Below, piece by piece: positions 50,001 to 62,281 of a stretch of DNA of 64,000 nt; position 1 is the first letter of the stretch; every line of letters begins with the position of its first letter. The notes below the pieces were generated by a model. That model was not told where the DNA came from and did no database searches. It worked only from the letters and a program-made list of their open reading frames with translations. A program made the translations under genes and the position numbers. The stretch is from Fallopia convolvulus (taxonomy: Eukaryota > Streptophyta > Magnoliopsida > Caryophyllales > Polygonaceae), in the NCBI GenBank assembly GCA_964016875.1, contig OZ024724.1, positions 37,533,786 to 37,597,785 on the forward strand, given 5' to 3'.

Positions 50001-53000
50001 GTATTCTGATTTGAAATGCTATATAGTTATCCTTAATATTTTGATCGTTGAAGAGCCTTATTACTGCAATTGCAAGTGAAAAGTGGTCAAAAGAACAATG
50101 GCAGCTTCTGGATCAAGTATGATTCAGTTGGATGTTTAGGACCGTCAAGTAGATAATAATTATTTAAAGTAATAAAATTTGGCAGCTTTTACTTGCTGCA
50201 CTCTACAGGTAGTGTTGCAAATGCTCTTAACATGTAAAGGGTTTGACTTGTACAGTTAGTGTTGCAAATGCTCTTGATTTTTTAGTCGTTATCTTTGCTC
50301 CTTGTTATATATCTGGTCATTTTTACTTGCTGCACTCTACATGTAATGCTATTATATGCAATTGCATAATATCTCTTACATTTATGGTTTTTTTCTTTTA
50401 CTTTGAAAGGATTATTTGGACTTGGATGATGATACACATTTGAATGGAGTTGCATCACCATCAGTGAATGAAGGCAAAAACAATTCGAGTGTTTCTTCTC
50501 CTATGATGTCAAATGGCAAGCTTCCAGATCATCCTTCTTTGGCTGAAGCAACTAAAGCAGATAGAACTACTTTGGCTGATGCAACTAAAGCAGATAGAAC
50601 TATTTTGGCTGATGCAACTAAAGCAGGTAGAACCACTTTTCCTGCAGTGGAGTCTTTCTCAAATTCAGCATTGAAAAATGCTAGTACTGTTGACGCTTCA
50701 AATACTGCTGAAAATGGGATCAGTCACAACTTCACAGACTCAATTTTGAATAAGGCAAATGGTTCTTCTATAGCATCTTTACAGTCAGATAAAACATCTG
50801 TTTCTGCTAAAGCTGATATTCCTGCTTCTACTATTGGCTTTGGCCTCAAGAGCTCCGACAAGGTGTCTCCACCATCGTTCATAACAGCTCCTGTTGTGGA
50901 ACCATCAATTACAAACAATGTGACTAGCAGGTTAGTATGTGTTTATTTTTCTGCCATTAGAATTTTATGCTCTAGTACCTTTGATTTATCCGTGTATGTA
51001 CAAGAGTGTGAAACACTCCTATGTTACATCTTCCTATCTTGTCAAACTTTTCAAGGCTTTTTTTTTACGTGTGACAGCGTGTTTTCTTTTGGCGGTGCTT
51101 CAACTGATGCTGCATTCAAGTCACCTGGATCTAATAAAGAGAGCACAGAGTCTGTGGATTTGGTTAAAAAATCAGACAATGCGTTAAGTTCTGAACCTGG
51201 CTCATCTTTCAGCACTATTAGCTCTTTTGGTTCCTTTCCATTAAAATCTGCTGCTGCACCATCTCCACTTTTGTTTTCATCTCAGAGTTCATCCAGTGGC
51301 ATTTCTGCACCATCAACTTTCACTACATTTAACACAGGCACTTCTGCTACGAGAGTTGGTGCTGATGCGGTTGATATTGCAACTGGTACTGCTAGCAGTA
51401 ACAGTGTGGCGACCTCTGTTGCTTTTCCTTCTTTTCAATCTACGTTCAAAGGTTCTTCTCTGGCTTCAGATTCATCAAACTTGACAGATTTAGCAGGAAC
51501 ATCTAAGGAGACAGCTTTAGGCAATTCAACTAGCAGCAACCTTGTTGGTGCAGCATCTGTGCCAGCTCAAGCCTCTGCAATTTCCGGTTTTCAGTTTGGT
51601 GTCACGACAACTTCAGGTACTAGCAGCACCCAGTTGCAGGCTTCGGCTTCTACTAATGTTTCTAGTAGTTCCATATTTGGTGATCAAATTTTACCTTCAA
51701 CAACAGAACATGTTCATAATCAGCCAACTGCATCAGCTTTACCTGTCTCTTCTGTTTCAAGTAGTCTGCCTATGGATTCTGGTTCCTTGGCTTCAGCTTC
51801 TGCTCCTGTTACATCAAGTTCTGCCTTTGGATCGAGTTCACCAAACATATTTGGTGGCAGTCCACAACCAACCAATTCACCAGTATTTGGGTCTGCATTC
51901 AACAGCTCATCATCATCATCATCTGGACTTGTTAGTTTTGGAGTTTCTGCTGCTCCTCCTTCCAGTAGTGCATCGTCTTCTGGGTTTGCTTTTGGGACGT
52001 CTTCCATGTCAGCACCTGCAAATGTTTCTTCAGCTGTTGCTCCTTTTGGATCATCCTCCACTTCTACTGCTTCTCCAAGTCTTACTTTTGGATCATCTGC
52101 TCCTTCTGGCAGTGTATTGACATCTGGGTTTAATTTTGGGACATCTTCCATTTCTGCCCCTGCAAATGGTTCTTTTGGAGCAGCGTCCTCCATTTCTGCC
52201 ACTTCTAGTAGCACACCCTCTGTATTTGGTTTTGGAGTATCCTCTTCTGCTTCTTCAAGTGCCCCTTCTTCATCATTCTCATTTGGGCCTTCACCTACAT
52301 CTGCTAATACCAGTGCCACGTCATCAACATTCTCGTTTGGAGCGTCTTCTGCTTCTGCTTCTTCCAGTGCCCCATCCTCGTCATTTGCATTCGGAGCGTC
52401 ACCTGTATCTGCTAATTCTAGTGCGCCGCCATCAACCTTCTCATTCGGAGCGTCTTCCAGTGGTGCCCCATCATCAACATTTTCGTTCGGAGCGTCTTCT
52501 GCTTCTGCACCCTCTACTACACCAGCATCACCCTTCTTGTTTGGATCATCATCTGCATCTGCTACTCCAACTACTACACCAGCTTTCCCGTTCGGTTCAG
52601 CTGCTGCTTCCACACCCGCTCAGCTGTCACAGCCTGCATTTGGCAATTCTAGCTCCATATTCGGCTTTGGCTCTACTCCGTCTCCTTTGCCATTGGGAAA
52701 CAATGATCAGATGAGCATGGAGGATAGCATGGTTGAGGATTCTTCTTCTATGCATCAGTCTCCCACTCTAACTCCAACGCCAACGCCGGTCTTTGGGCAG
52801 ACTCTTCCTACAAGCAACTTCTCATTTGGCATGGCTCAAGCTCAAGTTCCTTCTCCATCTCCAGCTCCAGCTTCACTAGGAGCAAGTCCTTTCCAATTTG
52901 GAGGTCAGCAGAACCTAGTGGCAGCAACCCCCAACCCGTTTCAAGCTTCGGGTAGCTTTGATGGCGGGAGCTTTTCGCTAGGAGCTGGCGGTAATGATAA

Positions 53001-53049
53001 ATCGAATCGGAGGATTGTGAAAGTGAAGAGCAGAAACAGGAAGAAGTGA
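44022..53049 (+). CDS. NUP1: Nucleoporin NUP1/NUP136-like, nuclear-basket FG protein
   Basis: Nine exons: 44022-44295, 46244-46290, 47886-47998, 48447-48654, 48766-49059, 49172-49228, 49309-49962, 50410-50930 and 51078-53049. The joined frame is open for 1379 codons, close to Arabidopsis NUP1/NUP136 (At3g10650, about 1300 residues). The N-terminus is Arg-rich, then WLSRIVDPASKLITASAHKLFSSVF, an amphipathic stretch likely to contact the membrane or pore. The long Ser-rich middle includes KALKRRSSVLENDIG. From about residue 723 there are roughly 25 FG dipeptides (SFGAS, FAFGAS, VFGFG, IFGFG), the natively unfolded mesh that transport receptors bind. The basic tail is RRIVKVKSRNRKK. Role: nuclear-basket transport and nuclear shape, by family. 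Intron 3 begins GC; all other introns are GT-AG. Intron 8 has no stop and a length divisible by three. Confidence 0.92.
44845..44945 (-). repeat. RTE LINE 3'-tail relic in NUP1 intron 1
   Basis: The reverse complement (GGGCAAGGGTGTGTACATC, CCAGATCCC, then a GGGTTGATGTTATTGTTAG tail) matches the RTE 3' end at 24530-24607. Only the last ~100 bp remain. Confidence 0.6.
50538..50636 (+). repeat. 33-bp minisatellite, three copies, in NUP1 exon 8
   Basis: Three tandem units each code 11 residues of the type LADATKADRTT. They are in frame and nearly identical, so the expansion is recent and preserves the protein frame. Confidence 0.85.
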
Positions 53050-54379
53050 AAATCAGGTGTCGAAGAGTTTTGTTTCTGTTTCTAGATGATTTCTATCAAC
53101 GGCGTCGGATTTGGGTGGGGATTTGATCTCCGAACCAGTTGGTTTCATTGGTCTTGGGAGACGCTGAAATGGGTCAAGGCCGGGGGGCATTGAAAGTTGG
53201 CACATTGGAAGAAGAGGTCAGAAGCAATTGTGATATGAGATCTATGCGCTGCTGCCTTTTCTGCTATATGTTCTGTTGAAGTATATTGTGTTGATTGTAT
53301 GATTTTGTAGGGTCATAGGAGGGTTTACTGTTTGTTGTCATTATTCATTAGCGATCATCCTTTTATGTACTCCTGTCTCCTAAGATGTATAATAAAGAGG
53401 AGTCAGTTTTTAGATCAAGTGAATTTTGTTTAAAATTTCAATGTTGAAACTCCATTTTTGTATCTCCTTGGGTAATTTATGAGGCCTGCAGATGCGACTT
53501 TTACTAAATTAGACGGAGAAAGCAAGAAACAGCATCACAGAAAAATGAGGGGATCGAGAGTGCTTTTACATTCTACACTCGATTTTACACTTTTTGATGC
53601 GGGTCGGGACATGTGTAGGTACCATAATGAAAGTGAAGAATTTAGGCTTACATGGCGTGTAAGAAAATTTCTTACATGGAGTGGAATAATAATGGCTAAG
53701 ATTGTTGACATGTGGAAATATCTTTTCAATATTAAACTTGTTTATTTTTTAATTAGATTGGAATTTGGGTAAAGTGACGTAAATACAAAACTCGTGATCT
53801 GTTCCGACCAATATATATCCCTTCTCCGGCGGCAGAGTAATTTCCGACCAATATCTGTTCTCTGACCGAGTGATCTGGCAGCTGAAGCGGGACATTTCTT
53901 TACCTCCGACGATGGGCATCAATAGACAAGGTGCGTTGCGAAATATTAAGTTATTTATGATATATCTCATGTAAATATGTAATGCATGAAATCCTTGTAG
54001 GAATTAAGTATTAGGCATCTTGTCGCAAATTATGTTATCGGAATTGAATTTGACATGAAATCGATTGTTTGTTTGTTTAATTTGAACGAATTGAAGTTGC
54101 TGTATATAATTGATAGTGTTTATTTAGCAAATTTGATAGTGTGCATTTTGTGACAGTGTGCATTCGATTATTTTGATGGAAGATGTTCAGACATGCTACA
54201 TTATATATCCTGTCATACTAAAACAAACATCTTGTCATGATGAGTTCTTATATTGCATTAGGCAATTGGTGTTCATGTGTTTGTTTTAGATGATCTGAAC
54301 ACAAAATAACTAAATCTTTCAAACACACAAAACCAACATAGTACAATCCATTTGAAGGAATTGTAGTTCTTATTCAGAA
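53050..54379. other. NUP1 3' UTR and intergenic sequence
   Basis: The first ~350 bp, with an AATAAA at about 53390, fits the NUP1 3' UTR. Beyond that are only short open stretches, with a small inverted word (TTACATGG...GTAAGAAAATTTCTTAC) near 53650-53680. No gene recognised. Confidence 0.45.
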
Positions 54380-54590
54380 TTGGTATTGTGCATTTCTTTA
54401 TTTTGGTTAGAGTGCATTTCGCGACAGTGTACATTTCGTTATTTCGAAATGATTTTGTAGAGTGTATTTCACGACAGGTTGCAATTCGTTATTTCGATAG
54501 AGTGCATTTCTCCATTTTGGTGGAATGCATTTTCGCGACAATGTGCAATTCGTTATTTCGACAATGTGCATTCAGATCTTTTGATAGGAC
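54380..54590. repeat. Degenerate tandem array with 'GTGCATTTCG...CGTTATTTCGA' units
   Basis: About six imperfect units of 30-40 bp contain GTGCATTTC, GCGACA and CGTTATTTCGA. The array lies just before the FAR1-related relic; a similar word, AGTGCATTC, recurs after it. Confidence 0.65.
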
Positions 54591-54639
54591 GCATGTGGTT
54601 TATTTGAAAATGTACTCATCTATTTATTTGTTTCAACTC

Positions 54640-55320
54640 CTCAGCAAATTTTTCTTCAATGGAGTTCGACCTAAACGAAGAGTTTTGATTTGAACGAGGA
54701 ATATGACGTAAACGAAGAGGTCGACGATGCAGGTGATCGCTTTGATGGTGTTGTGCCAGCTCTTGCAATGTGGATGTGCTTTGACAATGTACAAGACTTC
54801 GCGGAATGGTGTCATAAATACACATATTAGATTGGCTTTTAGTGGCATGCTCGCAACTCCGAGTTGCTCCCGAAGTACATGGAAAGATATGAGAGAAAAA
54901 ATGATCAAGAGGATGCGGAATATCACATGATGATGAAACTTAGATTAGGGTGTGTGAAGGAGTGAAAAGGAATAGAGTATAAACAAAGCCAAGCAACTGA
55001 ATGTGAAATATATGTTGAAGCGCGGTTCATTGCTGATTGGTTTACAATCAGGAAAATGAAATTGCAACTACCATGCCCTAAATCCAAGTAACAATCGTCT
55101 AATCATTAACTACAAGTACATGTCATAACACCACAAGAGGAGGATCGTGACGAATGATGTAGACAGTGTTCCAGTGACAATGAAATTTAATTCGCTTGTT
55201 GAAAGCGGTGGACATGGGAACATACCTTTCAGTCAAACAGATATGAGGGATGTGTTAGCCATAGAGTGTCGCCGTTCAATATTGAATGGTGACGTGGTGT
55301 CTTTGGAGGAGTAATTAGAA
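54640..55320 (+). pseudogene. FAR1-RELATED SEQUENCE (FRS)-type relic
   Basis: Broken frames read the FAR1 DNA-binding region: MCFDNVQDFAEWCHKYT near 54776-54826, then a KxRLGCVKE stretch. Later come a shifted NPSNNRLI-like block and VPVTMKFNSLVESGGHGNIPFSQTD (about 55170-55245), resembling the segment between the FAR1 domain and the MULE-type core. There are several frameshifts and stops and the transposase core is missing. FRS proteins derive from Mutator-like transposases, so this may be a host FRS pseudogene or an old MULE piece. Confidence 0.6.
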
Positions 55321-55818
55321 AGATGGCAGCTAATAACCCCAATAGCTTAATTCCTATTGTAATTTGTGTTCATTTCTATGTACTTCTTGTTGAAATTTTG
55401 GCGACATGTTGCTTGTAGGCAGCTCATGTATAAAGCATTTGGCTAAACATTGATTCCAAACCTTAAATTGGGAGAGGGATTGAGATGTGAATTCTTGAGT
55501 CTTTAGCCATGAATGTTGATCGACCAGTCATACTATATAAGCTTTTGTGTATGATGAATGGGCTTTATAGTGACATTATCTTCTTTGATTCATTCATCGT
55601 AGTTGCACTCAAATTCATGAAATGTTGTTACATTTTATTAGATTTAAAGTTCATTCTAAAGTAGTTAAAGTGCATCCTAAAGTAATAAAAAGCGCATTCT
55701 AGATAGGTAGAAAAAGTGCATTTTAGAGTAATTAATTTGAACTCGAAACGACACTCTAATGTAGAAAGTTCATTCTATAGTTGTAAAAGTTCATTCCAAA
55801 AAGATAGAAAGAGCTAGT
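55321..55818. other. Spacer with 'AAAGTGCATTCTA' repeats
   Basis: From about 55640 to 55800 the words GTGCATTCTAAAG, GCGCATTCTAGA and GTTCATTC recur five to six times in loose tandem. No gene. Confidence 0.5.
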
Positions 55819-56603
55819 TGATGTCCGCCTTTTTAGTCATGTTTTTAGGGTGTGTTTTTAGTGTGTTTGAGTCTTTTTCTTTTGTTTTGAGTCGTTTGTG
55901 CAAGTTTTCATATTTTCTTAAGATATGGAGTCTACATAAGCTTTGGTGGTGTTTGATAGGTTTTAAGAAGCTATTTGGAGCATTTTTGAAGAAAGCAGCA
56001 AAGCTAGTGAAGATAACACTCGAGAATGAAGTGAAGATGAAGATTAGGCGCTCAAATAAAGTTATTGAAGATCAAATTTGAGCTTGGAAAGAGATAGAGA
56101 AATTGGTTACAAGAACATAGGAAAAACAATCGAGTCAAACGAAGTTCTAACGAATCCGCTACGCAAGTTTTACTCAAGGTTGTTCAAAGTGTTGAACAAG
56201 GTCGTTAACGAGGCTCTCAGGTCATTAACAAGGTACCCCGTGTCGTAGCGGAGATTCGAGTCGGTGTTTAATTGGGCTTTTATCCTATTTCCTTTTATTT
56301 TATTAGATAGATAGAAGAGATATATCTTATTAGAAGATTTATTTCCTTATAGATAAATTTAAGATAGATTAGTTTCTCTATAAATACTCTTGTCTATCCT
56401 TTGTTTTTCTCATCCAAGACACAAAAATTTGCCTTGGAAGGCAAGTAAGGGAGGAGGAGAAAAGAGAGGGGCGAGGGGTAGAGATAGAGAGACGTGGTGG
56501 AACGAGTTTGATTTCAATTTGTAAGTTTCCTTTTATTAATATAGTTGTTTGCTTTCAATTATGATGATTAGTGAGTAGTCTTCCTCTCTAAGGTTAGGGT
56601 TGT
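55819..56603 (+). repeat. Plus-strand Athila-like LTR, interrupted
   Basis: It begins TGATGTCCGCCTTTTTAG, closely matching the start of the minus-strand LTR at 58092 (TGATGTTCGCATTTTTAG). It has one CGTTAACGA motif (56203-56211), a TATA box (CTATAAATACTC, about 56380) and a leader containing GATTAGTGAGTAG. At about 56603 it meets the inverted Athila-like element, which appears to have inserted into it; any remainder would lie beyond the window. Confidence 0.65.
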
Positions 56604-58092
56604 TGAGAGGGTTTCTCGGCCAACAAATAAATTTGTAAGTCAAGACCCCGCTGAGTACAGGGGAGTCAGGATCGTTCCACAGGAAGCAAGGTTGTTTGTC
56701 TATCAATCTAACAGAAATCAAATAAATTCAAACAAAACACTCACGAGATGCCTCGTTAACGACCTTGTCAGGATCGTTACCGAGCCACCGAACACAAAAA
56801 TATCAACTAACGACCTAATTAAATTCTAATTAATATTCGATACGGAGGCAAGTACTCAGCAACGAAGATTCACCAAAAATAATTCAAATTAAAGCAAAAA
56901 TCTAGGACAAGGGACACCACAACATAGCCAAGCATAAGAATTCCGTAAGAAGATAAGATCATGCCTTTAAATAGATAGAGTCATCAACTTTCGCTGACTT
57001 AACAAGTAAATTAATCTACTTTGATAAACTAACTCACTCAATTGCTTGTTTTGGATCTAAAGCTTGAAACTTTCGTTTTCAAACAATATCAACCTTCAAG
57101 TTACTAACTTTCTCTTTCAATCAAGTTAAAACTCAAATTACCTCAACTTCCGTCTTGGTATTAAGCACAACAAACAATCTCAATAAAAGATAATAGGCAA
57201 TCAACACACAATCTTACTCATCAAACATGCTCGACAATGCCGGGCTTAACCCCGACCCTAGAAAAATAAACTACTCACTACTCATTATTAAGAAACTAAC
57301 AACTTAATAAAAACAAACATCGAAACCAAATTCAAACTAAATTAATAACAAAATTATCGTCTTACAGAGATTCAGAAGAAAACCGAAAAACATACACCGA
57401 ACCACAAACACGACCAACGAACACTCGACAACTATCGTCGACCGAACCTCGTCTCCGACTTCCAATCCGATTCTCTCTCCTTCGGCCTTCACAAATCTCT
57501 TCTCCAAAATCAAGCCCCCCCTTTTCTATGCTAGATAGAAGGATATTTATACTAAAAAGCTAAAAACTAAAAAGGCTAAAAGATATAGACTTTCCTAAAA
57601 AGATAGATACAATCTCTAAAAGATAGAAATAAAATCTAAAAAGATATTAAACGCTAAAATACATATTCTAACAACCCCAAAAGATTCTAAAAAGATACTC
57701 AACCGACACGGAAATAAATTCCCGCTCAGGATCGGTGAATAATAAAAATAATATTCGAAATCTTTCTCTTCGTGGCCTCGTTAACGACCCTTCAAAGCCT
57801 CGTTAACGAGCCTGGGGTTTGTTTTCTTCGACACTTCTTCTTGTACTCCCGAGCTTCGACTTCTTCAATCTTGCACTCCTCCGTCCTTCGCTGCAATGCT
57901 CCAAATTTAGCTCCATTTAGCTCCTTTCCTCGCTAAAACCTGCAAAATTCACAAAATAGCGTAGATTCCACTCTTTTCGCAGAATTATGCAAAACTAACT
58001 AAAAATACTCAAAACTAAACCTAAACTAAACAAAACTAAACCTAATAAACAAAGAAAATCTATCAAAAACTATACTAAAAATGCGAACATCA
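56604..58092 (-). repeat. 3' LTR of the Athila-like element (~1.49 kb)
   Basis: On the minus strand it starts TGATGTTCGCATTTTTAG and ends near CCCTCTCA. The TATA box is TAGTATAAATATCC (about 57555). The U5 side carries the conserved CCTGTGGAACGATCCTGAC, typical of LTR ends in this group. It is preceded by GCTTGAGGACAAGCAA and a purine-rich tract, as expected next to a 3' LTR. The left boundary is approximate. Confidence 0.7.
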
Positions 58093-58102
58093 AAATACCC
58101 CA

Positions 58103-59826
58103 TATTTAGACTTGCTTGTCCTCAAGCAATAAACAAGACACTAACCAAAACCAAAACAAGTCATGCTCATCAAGACATAGCCATCTTCTAAAAAGCAACA
58201 TCTACATATAAGAAAATTATAGCAAAAGACTATTAACATCCTCACACATATATGTACTTAAATAGACATAAAATAATACAATCCAACCTCTCAAGAGATA
58301 TAATGTGTTTCACTCAACTCTCAAGTGTTTGGGCTTATAAATTCAATCTCTCAACTCATCTTATATACAAAAACTCATAGAAATTGGAACTTATATCACC
58401 AATACTCTCCACCCAAGATTTGTCAAAACAAGCAAAGTATCATCAAGAGAACTTAGGCTCAATGAAAAACTTCATAGAAGTTTCCATTCGGCCGAGTTGT
58501 AATGGGGCTTGGTAATAATAATAGGGCGTGGAAAATATTTGGTCATGTGGTGCTAATAATATCCAGGAATCAAAGACTCCTAAAAACTCACACTTCCAAA
58601 ACTCTCATAAAACAACATACCAAACTCACTCTTCATTATGCATACTCATTTTCACTCACCCTTTATCATCCTAGAAAGTCTCATAATCAAAAATAAAAGA
58701 ATCTCTTGATATTATCTATAAACACAAATGCACTTCAACTTTTTCCTTCTTTCTTTTTCTCTTATTTTATTTATTTATTTTTTTTCATTCGCTGCCTCGT
58801 TAACGAGCCCACATCAGGGTCGTTAACGATCCACCGTATACATTCTCCTTCCTTTTATTCACTACATCCATCAAAACTTTATTGTGTGCATCTTTTCTAT
58901 CAAGAGACCTTTCTTACATGTAATAACAAGAGACTTCCAATCTACCCTTCCCAAATACCCTTCAATTCAAGCAAACATAAACTCTTTTCTTTTTAACAAT
59001 GCACAAAACTTTACCTCTCCAATCTAAGTCCTAATTCCCGGATAGGGTCAAGCTTATCTCGGCTAGGGAATAATTTTTGTGGAGCTAAAAATAAAAGGTT
59101 TCAGGCCAGAATTGGTTATTAAAAAGAAGGAATAACGTAAAGGTAGATAAGGAATAATAGGGCTCATAAAAATAAGTTCTCTATCATATGATTTTCACAA
59201 GTAATGAACTAAAAATCTTATAAGGGTCTCAAGAAATAGATAACCATCACAATTCCAAGAGATAATATGCATAAAGAGAGTAAATCACACAAGAAAAGAA
59301 GAGGGATTTATAAATATTCTCCCTATAAGGCCAAAAATTTCTCACAAGGTAGATTTTGTTGGATTGCATCATCTATGCTATAAAGTATATGTGCTCAATT
59401 TCATCAAATGCCATTCTCTTCTAAAAACAATAATTTTAATTTTAAGAATCCGGCTATACTTTCAAAGACATGTTTGCAAGGAATTATATGATTAAGCTAG
59501 TGATTGCTATCATAGAACTTTAAGAAGGGATATCTATCAATTCTAAACTCTTTTTTGGATTTTTAAATTTTTAATTTTTTTTTTGGTTTTTTCGATTTTT
59601 TCAATTTAAAAGAAATAACAACTACATAGAACATAAAAACACTTAGGACATAATTTTTCTACTTTCTCCCCACCCCATACTTAAAATTACAGTGTCCCCA
59701 CTGTAAGGAAAATAAGAAAAAGAGGGAAAAGAAATAGAAAAGAAAACAAAAAATTAAAAAGAAAAAGAAAGACATAAAACTTACAAAAGTGGAAACAAGG
59801 AAAGAAAACTTCATCTTGAGCTTGAA
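58103..59826 (-). other. Long 3' UTR of the Athila-like element
   Basis: Non-coding, AT-rich, with one pair of CGTTAACGA motifs (58798 and 58821) and a second purine-rich tract (ATGGGGTGGGGAGAAAG, about 59665-59682). No ORF recognised. Confidence 0.6.
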
Positions 59827-61438
59827 TCAACGGTTCGGTGGAGGAAAATAGTGCTCAAAGTTCCCCATGACGTCGTACATAGTCCTCCAACGCTCAGCAT
59901 CCTCCGCTTCTCTCTGACGTTGCCGCTCATCCTCCATCGACATGCGAGCGGAATAGACGGTTTCCCATCTATCCATCCTCTGATGAATGTGATCCGTCTG
60001 GAGGTGAAGTTGCTGCATCCGTGCAGAAAGATCCTCGGCCCATGGTGGTGGTATACTCGATCCTGCGTACTCGGGCTGAGGAGGTGGTGGGTAGTGAGGC
60101 TGGAAATGGTCTTGATACATCACCGGGTTGTAAGGCATGAGACCGTAAGCATGAGGGTCGACAGGAGCTGGTGGTGGGTCGACAATGGCTCTCGGCACCT
60201 CGTTAACGAAGCTGGTTGCCTCGTTAACAGTGTTGGGTGGTGGCTGGAAGTGGTCGTTAACGACCTTGGTGGGCTCGTCAACGAAGATGTGGCCGCCTAG
60301 TCCCTCCGTGTCCATGTCTTCTTCGTCAAAGTTGAGCTCCTCAGTGCCGCCCTCGGTGTCGGCTTCCTCGGTGTCATTGCCTACCACCTCGGTATCCTCT
60401 TGCTCTTCTTCCTCTTCATATTCATCCACGTCGTCCCGCTCAAACCGGGTTTCACAAGGCCTAAGTGAGAGCTCGTCCTCCGGTTTTGGCTCCAAAGGGT
60501 AGGGATGTCCCGTCCACGCCTCGTACCAATTCGGTACGTAGAGTAGCTCGTACATGTCGAGGGAAGGTATGACTAGTCGATCATGCACCTTCACCTTGTA
60601 GCCTCCCTCGGCTTGCACGAAAATCCCGGAACTATACCAATAATTCTTGTTGAGGAGTTGGGCGTGGGCCGGTGTGTAGCGGGTGAGATCAACTTCGAGA
60701 TTCTTAGCCAAGAGGCTAACCAAATTGCCACACCACACCTCTTTGGACTTGGTGGACTTCTCGACATAGTAGAGCCATTCGTACCCCAAATTCAAGGGGC
60801 CGGGCTCCTCAAAGAGAATGGTGCGGAAGCAAGCGACCTCCGTCCTTGTAGACCGGTTCACTCTCTCTTCGGCCAAAATGTTGCGGCGAGGACTCTCAAG
60901 ATAATCCGGAAGATGGGGTTGACTATGTTTGCCCCGGATAGCGCCGCGGTTGAGGATTGAACCTCTCCGGTGATGTAGCTCCAAGTGCGGGTCACTCGGT
61001 AGTCCTTCAAGCTATAATCTCTTGACGGGTTTGGGAGCTCCAAGATTGCATTGAACTCCGCCATGGTGAAGTCACGGTCCTCGTTGCCGAGCCGGAACCG
61101 AATACGTCCCGCCGATGTCTTCGTCGAGAAGTTGGTCTCCAAAGTGGCCAAGAACTCGGATGTAAGGGCCGGGTAATGTGGCAAGTTCTCTTGCTTCAAT
61201 AGGTGAGCGGCCCCAAGGATAATGAAGGCGTCCTTGACATCCGTGTAGATGCCCGTAGAGACGGCGCTAGACTTCGAGAACCATCGGGTGTAATGGTCCT
61301 TCTCCAAAAAATCCCGGTAGCGCCGTACTTGGCTCTGACTGCTCAAAATCACATCGTCCACTCGGGGGGTGGAGATGGAGACCTGTGGTTCCTCCTCTTC
61401 TTCTGGGCTCGGGTAGCGGGTCTGCTTGAACTAGCCAT
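59827..61438 (-). pseudogene. Athila ORF1/env-like protein, two frameshifts
   Basis: The position after pol marks it as the additional env-like ORF of Athila elements. The frame from about 61361 reads RRYRDFLEKDHYTRWF, FIILGAAHLL and DFTMAEFNAILELP, resembling the ATHILA ORF-1 family (PF03078). A frame change at about 60860 leads to the second part (LGYEWLYYVEKSTKS, then an acidic region and a Pro-rich region) ending at 59827. The likely ATG at 61438-61436 is in the neighbouring frame, so another one-base change lies at about 61380-61430. Function in plants is unknown; envelope-like activity has never been shown. A probable promoter and leader intron lie upstream. Confidence 0.65.
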
Positions 61439-61443
61439 GGATC

Positions 61444-62281
61444 CTACAAAATAATCAAAATTTTTCCAAGATAAGATCCACTTCAAAAGTAATAGGTACG
61501 AGACCCCATACATGGTCTCAAAATTAACCTCGGAATTATTCGTAAACTACCCAATTGGGTTGTTCACGATGCTGGGCTCTGATTGATCATCGATGAAGTG
61601 TAGGGTCGTTAACGAGCCTGGGTGGGTCGTTAACGACCCGCCGAGAGCAAAACCAGTATGTTCCGAAATTAAATCTACCTCTAATCAGCACAAATCAAGC
61701 ATTCAATCTTCTATTATTTTCCACAAATCCCCCATCGGGTATAAGCACCCCATACTTACTCAATTCCCCATCCCGAACATGCTATTTTCTCGGAATTTTG
61801 ACATGCAAAGTTCGAACTTTTAGATCTAGAACAAGAAAAATTCATGCTTTCCTAACTAAAGGGTTACAATAGCTAATCTAACATGAATAATCTTTTCCTA
61901 AAACATGAACAACTAAGCACAATCAAGAATTTTTAGAACGGAATTTAAGCATGCTTATCGATCTCCCTAAAAATCATGATTCAAGATATGAAATTTAACC
62001 CTATAGATAATCAATCATGCAATTTCAAGCAAGGGTTTAGAAATCATACCGGAGAACCGAGAATTTAAAGAACAAGGGTCGGAATCGGGGTAGTTAACGA
62101 GCTCGGCGTCGATGGTGTGTGACTTCCGAACTCCGGTAATGATGACGTCTCCGGCGGTCGTTAGTGTGGGAATTCCGACTCGGTGGGAGAGAAGGGAAAG
62201 GGATTGAGAGAGTTTTGGGTTTGAGAGTGAATTTTGAAGGGATTGTGGTAGAATTTTGGGAGGGGTAGAAGGGTTTTTATA
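61444..62281 (-). promoter_or_regulatory. Candidate internal promoter, leader exon and intron of the env-like ORF
   Basis: On the minus strand, TATAAAAA (62281-62274) is followed by a CT-rich leader (CTCTCTCAATCCCTTTCCC). A good donor follows (CTCCG|GTATGATTT, intron from 62049). A good acceptor (TTATTTTGTAG, ending 61444) lies six bases before the ATG. The predicted intron is 606 nt. All of this is read from motifs only. Confidence 0.45.

Noticed and set aside
51720..52613. Minus-strand 297-codon acidic frame
   Set aside because: Antisense shadow of the FG-repeat exon; its repeats simply mirror the FG codons.
50416..53049. One continuous 877-codon exon at the end of NUP1
   Set aside because: 50931-51077 has good GT and AG signals and encodes hydrophobic sequence unlike the flanking Ser/FG-rich protein. 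Splicing rebuilds an SVFSFG motif.
60185..60502. Ser-rich plus-strand frame
   Set aside because: Antisense of the acidic region of the env-like ORF.
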